Source of the DNA: Stenopsyche tienmushanensis
Taxonomy: Eukaryota > Arthropoda > Insecta > Trichoptera > Stenopsychidae
Length of the DNA stretch: 64,000 nucleotides
NCBI GenBank assembly: GCA_008973525.1
Contig: WACJ01000516.1
Coordinates: 1,364,001-1,428,000 of the forward strand
Direction: 5' to 3'
Shown here piece by piece: positions 57,640-64,000 of the stretch. The translations under genes were made by a program, and so were the position numbers. The notes below the pieces were generated by a model, which was given only the letters and a program-made list of their open reading frames with translations, was not told where the DNA came from and did not search any database. The stretch's first letter is position 1, and every line of letters starts with the position of its first letter.

Positions 57640-59643
57640 AAGTGTCAACTCTCATATTTTAGCACAATCTGCCCGCAGATGGATTTCCAACTACGTCACT
57701 TACAAGGGTCTTGTTTTCTATGAACTAAAATTATCATTATTTACCCGACAGCATTCCGCATGTTTGCGATGCTGCGATGGAGCCATCTCGTTTGTGTGCT
57801 TATTTATAAAAATGTTTATTTTGAAGGAATGAAATATGTACATTGTTTCCTCTTATTCGACATGGCCGAGAGATGATATCCCGAACGGGGACGCTGTTAA
57901 AAAAATAATGCATATTTAGCTCTCCTACGTTTCGTTATCGAAAATGCAGAAAAAGATCTCCTTGTACCGCAGTCGAATGCTCGCTTATGTTTTATTTCTT
58001 AGTTTATTCTCATTAAAATGTTATTCTGAGAATGGCTGAGAGTCGTGACAGATTACGGCATATTGAGAGAGCTCGCCTCCGATCAAATCGAAAAATCAAA
58101 TTAAACTCACCTCCTTCCCCCGTAACGAAATATCGTTTTATTTTTGCGCGAGCCACAGTTTATCGCACGGAATCTGCTCGCTCGTATTCAGCTATATCTA
58201 GGCGATCTTAGAATCCTTGCGAGATTTTTCTCCGCTCCTACTTCATAGATGAGCATCTCTGCAGAACATCGCCAACATTCATTTTAAATTGAACGAAAGG
58301 ATTCATTCTGCCTTTCGAACGAAAATAAATGCGGTTTGTGAGTTTATCCATTGTTTTTAATCACCGCAATATGACTTTGTGATCACATGTCATCGATGAG
58401 TAATGCATCTACATAAATGCATATCATTTTGCAATCAACGCTTATTTAAATGTCATACAAGACGTATACATATTTTTCATTAAGTCCATTTAAAAGACAG
58501 AGACTACTTCAACTTAATTTCATTAACTTCCATCTCAATTCATTTATAACAAAGATATTTTTATGATATCATTAACTCATTTTGCAATCATTATTTTTTT
58601 TAGTTTAATGCAATATAATTATATCACAAAATCTAAATAAATCCTGATGTAAAAATTCGGGTACCAATAAACTTTGAAGATTAATTTTTCCGATTCAGAT
58701 TTCTATTCAGATAATACCATTTGTGATTGAATAATTTGCAATAATAATTGGAGAATAATTCCAAAATAATGATAATTTCGCTACTATTCATAAATCTTTT
58801 CCTTCCTTATAATCCCTATCCAAATAATCCACGTATGGTAAAATAAGAATAGATCGCCTACGTTCAAGATATCGGATATGGCATATTCAATTCAAATTTA
58901 ACCATCATAGATGAAAGACAATGAAAAAATCTCTAAATTAAAAATTCTATCAAGATCCGATAATTGATGGCACCTCGAGAAGAAAAACAATTTGATAGAC
59001 ATGCAATCTTTCTTCCATCGGTAGATCTTTATTTAACAGACATAAGCATTTAGAATGAAATTAAAATGAATTGCATGTTAGTCCTTTTGACTCAAAAATG
59101 ACATTTCTTCAGATAACATATCGTGGTTCTTCAAATGTTCAATCATATCTTCTAATAATCGATCTCGCTTCAAACACGAGATATTTTTAGAGATTTATAA
59201 AAAATATTATTTATGCTAAATCTTAATAACGTTTGATTTTATTATATTAAAACTATTTTGTATTTTAATAATAATTGCAAATAAGAACAACCAATTTGAA
59301 TTTAACAGGCGAAAATATTATTGATCAATATAATTTTTGTGCTCATTTTTTGCTGGGGTTTTTAGATAAATTTAAATTATTTAATCGAGCTCAGTTAATG
59401 TTGAGGTCTATTTACGAAATGATTTGACGTATTCCCGTGTTTTTAATTGGACGATCTTATTCCCTTTTGGCGCTTTCGCGGAATCCCCTTCCCATGGCCA
59501 TCCTTGCGGACAGGACGAATTAAAAATTCTTAGCCGAACGTGTGGCATACCAAGTAAGCTTGTAGCTGAAAGGAATGAGAATTAACATTATTCAGTCGAA
59601 ATGACAATTGGTATATGGCGATAAGCGTCCAGGTCACACATAC

Positions 59644-59957
59644 GTAAGGCACGGACAGGTCTAGGTGCACCTGGATGCAGACTCCAGGGCGGATGTACCA
59701 GTTTTGCAAGAGTTAGATACGCATCAGCAGTGGGCGGCGGCCCCTCGCCATACTCACCGACTATCCCAATTGTTATTTTGTCTTCTCTTACTAATTTGAT
59801 GGTATCGCCACCGCGGGCGTTGGTGTCCTTTTTCAAGACACGGGCAAACGTTTTCATTATGCGCTCGATCTTGACCGGACATTCGAACGACAATGAACAC
59901 TCAACGCTTGTCATACTACAACTCCATTTAAACAACGTTTTAAATTGAATTAAAACC
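59644..59957 (-). other. Candidate host exon
   Basis: The minus strand is open for 131 codons around this segment (59588-59983), the longest open frame in the window outside transposons. The composition is GC-richer than its surroundings and the translation is varied, not low-complexity ('ECPVKIERIMKTFARVLKK', 'IKLVREDKITIGIVGEYG', 'ADAYLTLAKLVHPP'). A pyrimidine tract ending 'TTTCTTCAG' precedes 59957, and 'GTATGT' follows 59644, plausible splice acceptor and donor. Alternatively an ATG at 59912-59914 could open a 108-residue frame to a stop at 59588. I recognise no domain. It could equally be a chance open frame. Confidence 0.25.
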
Positions 59958-60655
59958 CTGAAGAAACTATCGAAGCAGATCAATTAACGCCCGGGGAGCA
60001 ATCCAATGCCAAACGTATCTAAACACGCTATTCATATTTTGTTCCTTTTCTAATTTGCAAATAATATCATGAACATTATATGATCTAAGCAGGTCCTTAC
60101 TATCTCATAGCCACTCATTGCTTCAAATTATATATGAAAATGTTCTTAGCCGCACATTATTCTGCTTGTTAGTAACAGTCGATGAAAAAAATTTGCTTAG
60201 TTTGGATCTTCACTTTTCATACAAATATGACTTGGGATACTTAGAAATGTTAGGGGGTAATAATAATATTTTCTTCAGCATAATGATTGAGATTTGCTAA
60301 CCGAATATAAGAATCAAATATTACACTTAAAAAAATTAAAATTAAACCTTTTTGAGCGACTTAATAGTGATATGAAGTTGATAAAATTTGATTTAGTCCA
60401 ACCGATTCGCTTACTAATATGCATTATTAATTTAAGTATTCAATATTAAATGTATAAAACAATGCAATTTAAAGCAATGTATAAATTAGCCTACGTTTCG
60501 ACCACAACTTCGCACTTCATTTTGAATTCCACTTACTGATCAAATGAAAAATACCATACTGCTTATGGCATTATCCAACATAATCAATAATAAAATATTT
60601 CATTTATAACATGAACCCGTAAGTAGCCCCGCGGTTAAGCGGTTGGACTCGCAAC
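59958..60655. other. Gene-free stretch ending in a tRNA-like SINE head
   Basis: No supported gene. The last 34 bases (60622-60655, 'AGTAGCCCCGCGGTTAAGC' and on to 'GGACTCGCAAC') resemble the 5' half of a tRNA or tRNA-derived SINE, with a box-A-like start. The hAT copy E follows directly. Confidence 0.35.
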
Positions 60656-61062
60656 TAGGGAATCCAATCCCGGACAGTTTTAGGTACTCATGAATCCCGG
60701 GATTAATAAATGTAATCCCGAAAAATTCGTGATTGAAATTTTTATCTAACAGAAATCGTACACCTCACTAGCACGATGAAGGCTACTAAATCGAGACATT
60801 CCCGCCGAAATCTGGACGCTTGGAAACAGTGGCGTAACTACTAATTGGCGAGCTTAGGTGACGCCTAGGGACAGTAACTGTCTATAATCTATGTATACAT
60901 ATTTAGAGTACATATATGTTTTTCAAATTTTTATATTAACCTTTCCCTAACGGTGATGTATTTACTACACCTCGACTCTAATAATTGGAAAATCGATATG
61001 AAATATAATAGATACGGGGCTCAGAATTTTTATATTCCTCCGTAATATAATTACGTATCACA
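60656..61062 (+). mobile_element. hAT element, copy E (3'-truncated)
   Basis: Starts with an intact 'TAGGGAATCCAATCCCGG' terminus and is closely similar to copy C through 'CTCCGTAATATAATTACG'. It then stops abruptly within 'TATCACA' at about 61062. The right half with the C-terminal coding remnant and the right TIR is missing, so no target duplication can be checked. The preceding 8 bp are 'CTCGCAAC'. Confidence 0.85.
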
Positions 61063-64000
61063 TTTGCTATGAAAAACCATGTAAAAATGATTGGCAATAG
61101 TTCCATAAAAGGGGTCGCTAAAAGTCACTCAAGTATAAATCACATCATATTGTGAATTCCCAAATAAATATAGTAAAATTGAGTCGGATGGGTTTCACAG
61201 CTTAGGTTGATGATCACATTACCGACCGGCTAAATTCTATAATACGGCAACACTGCATTGTTCATATTAAAATGCACGATTCTGACCTTCGAAATCACAT
61301 AAGCATAGCAAATCAGATAAATCCTAGACTAATTTACACCACATTCGATTATGATGATTCCATCGCTTGCTCGTATATAGCTACGTTCCAATCTTACACG
61401 TTTGAATAATGATATTCAAAGTTTTTTGCATTGAAATACACTAAATAATGAGATTGAATTTGAAGATTTGGTTGCGTTATTTCTGATATCATCTGCCCAT
61501 TTAACTACCGGTTGTTTTATTGATCCATCTTTCGTGTGTTTAAATTATAAAGTGCACGCTGTTATTCGAAATTGCATGTCATTATGATCGTGTTAATATT
61601 AAGAATTAATTTATTTTTGCTTAAGTACCATATCCGTTAAAAAACGTGGTTGATCTTAACAGTCAAAAGTTGTTTTATATATATATTGGTTTTCTATTAC
61701 CTTCCAAGTATGTTTTAATTAAAGATAAGATTATATGAACATATTTTTAAGGTAGAAACAGATTTATGAGATCGTTTGTAAATATTAATACATCCAATTT
61801 TCCACAATTTAGATTGGAAACCCTTACAATAAAAGATTTATTTAGATTTTTATTAATCATTAAGCCTTTATATATTTTCGCTATTTTATTATTGCTGATC
61901 AGACATTCTCTATTCGACATTATAATTCCCCGGGAGCAGTTCCGAGCAATTTAACATGCAACCTAAGTATTTGTATTGCGTGACCGATTCTATGGACCTT
62001 TTGTCGATATGAGCTTTAAGCAGACATCTCAATGCACAAAATATACGTCGTGGCATTATGGCCATCAAGTGTTGAGAAGCAGGTCATCACACACATAGTG
62101 AGAGGTTCGGTCAATTTCAGCGATTGTGGATTAACGATATTTTATTTGCATTTCGGTATCGGAAATGCCATCTGATTCACAATGGGCTTGGTGAGGTTCA
62201 ACCTACAAATCAGGGAAATGGACAGACTGTAAATCAGATGAACAAGATTACGATTGAATGAGGTGTGGAACTCCTTTTTTATTTCCTCTCCTTCGAACCC
62301 TTCATTAAAATACTTCTCGGTACAAAACCACCAAATGATATTTCAACTGAATTCACTCCCGTATCAAAAGCGCGGGATCAACTCGAGAATCTTTACTTTT
62401 TTTTCCTGCAATTTCAGTACCAAATTTAAATCAGGTCTTCGATATAGTCAAAATTATTATTTTTTATGATAATTGATTTCATGTTAGGTGTCATTGAGAG
62501 CAGAAAGTTTTATAAAGATGTGTTAATATGGCAACCGCATCTGAATGCTTTACTCTTAACGACAAACGTGACGACTTCTTTGTGCAACGACTTGCATGTT
62601 TGCTGGATGCGGGTACCACAGATATGTGACACTCAACATCCATGAACTCACACATACAGGGGAGCTATATTGCTTGATTTTTAAATCTAAAATGTATCTT
62701 CACTTATCCATTATTTTTATGTTCATTCTTTTTTAAAACGTTCACTTTGTAATATAACCTGGATAAGACGTCTATCTTTGAGCAATTTTCTTAATATTCC
62801 ATTATATATTGTGGATAAAATCAAATATATTTGATATCAAAGGCGACACAATTATAGATTGCATTCTATTTAAATTTTAATCTCGCCATACAGTTGATAT
62901 TGATTATTTATTCGTTAATGCTCATTTTACAAGTCATCAAGGGAAACGTATCGAAAACCACTTTTTTTATTTTTAACAACCCGGAATTAAATATTTTATT
63001 AAATGAATAATAATTGCCAAAGAACTCACCCACCATATTATATTAATGTATAAAACATAAACAATAATACAAACATTATGAATCGTATATATTTCGTCGT
63101 GTGCTAATTCATTATTCAAAAGGAAAATTTACTCAACCGAATGAAAAATTGTTCACTACGTCGTTTAATTGAATTGCTGAGACAATTAATTCGAGCATCG
63201 TCGGCAATGTTAACCGAAGAAAACACATCCTGTATATGAGATTTTTGCAAAGTTGGAGTAAAGGCCTCACATGGCAGGTTTGCGATATGCAGAATAAGGC
63301 TTGCAAGAGAGCGTTATCATAACATGCAAAGTTCACCAGAGGCTTTTACGTCTTCATTTGTCACACGGCACGTACATACATTCAAACACACACACGCGCC
63401 TTTTAATTTTTGTCTGTTGCCTATTCGTAGTGCGCTCAAGGGATTATCATTATTCGGTATGCATGTAAGCATTTTATTAAATTTAATAAATCTATCGTCG
63501 ATGTCGTGAAAAAAATGTGGAACTCCGTGGGAACGCTTTCTTTAGCCTGTGTACGAAAACGTTCTTCCGCTAGGCTCGGGATGTAATCAGAAAAGGACCA
63601 TAATACAATACGTCGAGTGCTCGAAAGATACATGATTCGTGTAGCCGGTTGAGACGTTATCCAAGGTCCCGAGTCCATCCGTTTATTAATTATTTTACAT
63701 GGGATAATGCCCACACGATGATAGTGAAGATCCCAATCTCTGTCTCGCATTCCCCGCTCTAATTAAAGATCCCTATCTGCCAACACTAAAAAGTCCCTTA
63801 CAGCCTTATTAATTCCTAATACACCGATGGCCTATCTCGATCGACCATCTTACATTTACGTATTTATTAGATGTATAACAGTTCGAGTTGTACTTCGCCA
63901 AGATGCTATATCGTCGCGGAGCCTCCGGCCGACTCGTGCTGATATCAATAATTGCCATTTATTATTCTAGATTAACCTGAAACCGATAGTATGATACTCC
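61063..64000. other. Gene-free stretch
   Basis: I see no gene, element or RNA that I can support. The 104-codon minus-strand frame at 63436-63750 lies in a GC-richer patch (63500-63780) and shows no domain. The 62-codon frame at 61766-61954 is hydrophobic towards its end but has no other support. Confidence 0.4.

Larger units (their letters stand above)
55406..59643. other. Gene-free stretch with short hairpins
   Basis: No supported gene. It contains three inverted repeats listed separately (57022, 57107, 57615). At 56564-56620 a loose triple repeat of a 'GTTTAACTTGATATGAGG' type word is seen. The open frames at 55819-56076 (minus) and 56233-56424 (plus) have no recognisable domains. Confidence 0.4.

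Noticed and set aside
63436..63750. 104-codon minus-strand gene
   Set aside because: No domain, no splice or promoter context, and it sits in a locally GC-richer patch where open frames are common.
1..64000. CRISPR array, prokaryotic operon or prophage
   Set aside because: No regularly spaced short repeats, no ribosome-binding-site spacing and no dense collinear genes; the content is eukaryotic transposon-rich DNA.

Overview
The window reads as AT-rich nuclear intergenic or intronic DNA from an arthropod, most likely an insect. The case rests on mixed remnants of mariner, Tigger/pogo, piggyBac and hAT DNA transposons with their typical termini and target-site duplications, on very low coding density, and on the absence of bacterial-style gene packing. 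The species cannot be fixed from the sequence. I found no intact host protein gene, rRNA, tRNA or CRISPR array. Almost every long open frame is either a transposase fragment or has no recognisable content.

Layout. 1-5.2 kb: a piggyBac transposase fragment abutted by a Tigger-type element, then a non-autonomous hAT copy and an unidentified frameshifted coding relic on the minus strand. 5.2-13.7 kb: mostly featureless, with one copy of a dispersed repeat and a 120-bp tandem duplication. 13.755-15.038 kb: a structurally complete but dead mariner. 15-29 kb: gene-free, with a GC-richer block (15.5-17.0 kb), a hAT fragment, a degraded mariner, a 102-bp tandem duplication and a second Tigger copy. 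29.6-32.6 kb: two diverged copies of a non-coding block about 2.7 kb apart, with GATA-type motifs between them. 38-52 kb is the transposon-dense part: a ZBED5/SCAND3-like hAT fragment, three copies of a TTAA-bounded piggyBac-like MITE, four mariner relics, a hAT inserted inside one of those mariners with a near-perfect 8-bp duplication, and a small MITE with 17-bp terminal repeats. 52-64 kb: two more hAT copies, several short hairpins or palindromes, and one weak candidate host exon at 59.6-60.0 kb.

The elements do not form a pathway. They record successive insertions, and in one place the order can be read (mariner first, hAT second). The five hAT copies are consistent with one non-autonomous family that kept only the C-terminal dimerisation region; no autonomous partner is in the window. 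No convincing new multi-gene system is present. The observations most worth checking are the unidentified coding relic at 4.9-5.2 kb, the paired non-coding blocks at 29.65 and 32.34 kb, the nested insertion, and the candidate exon at 59.6 kb.
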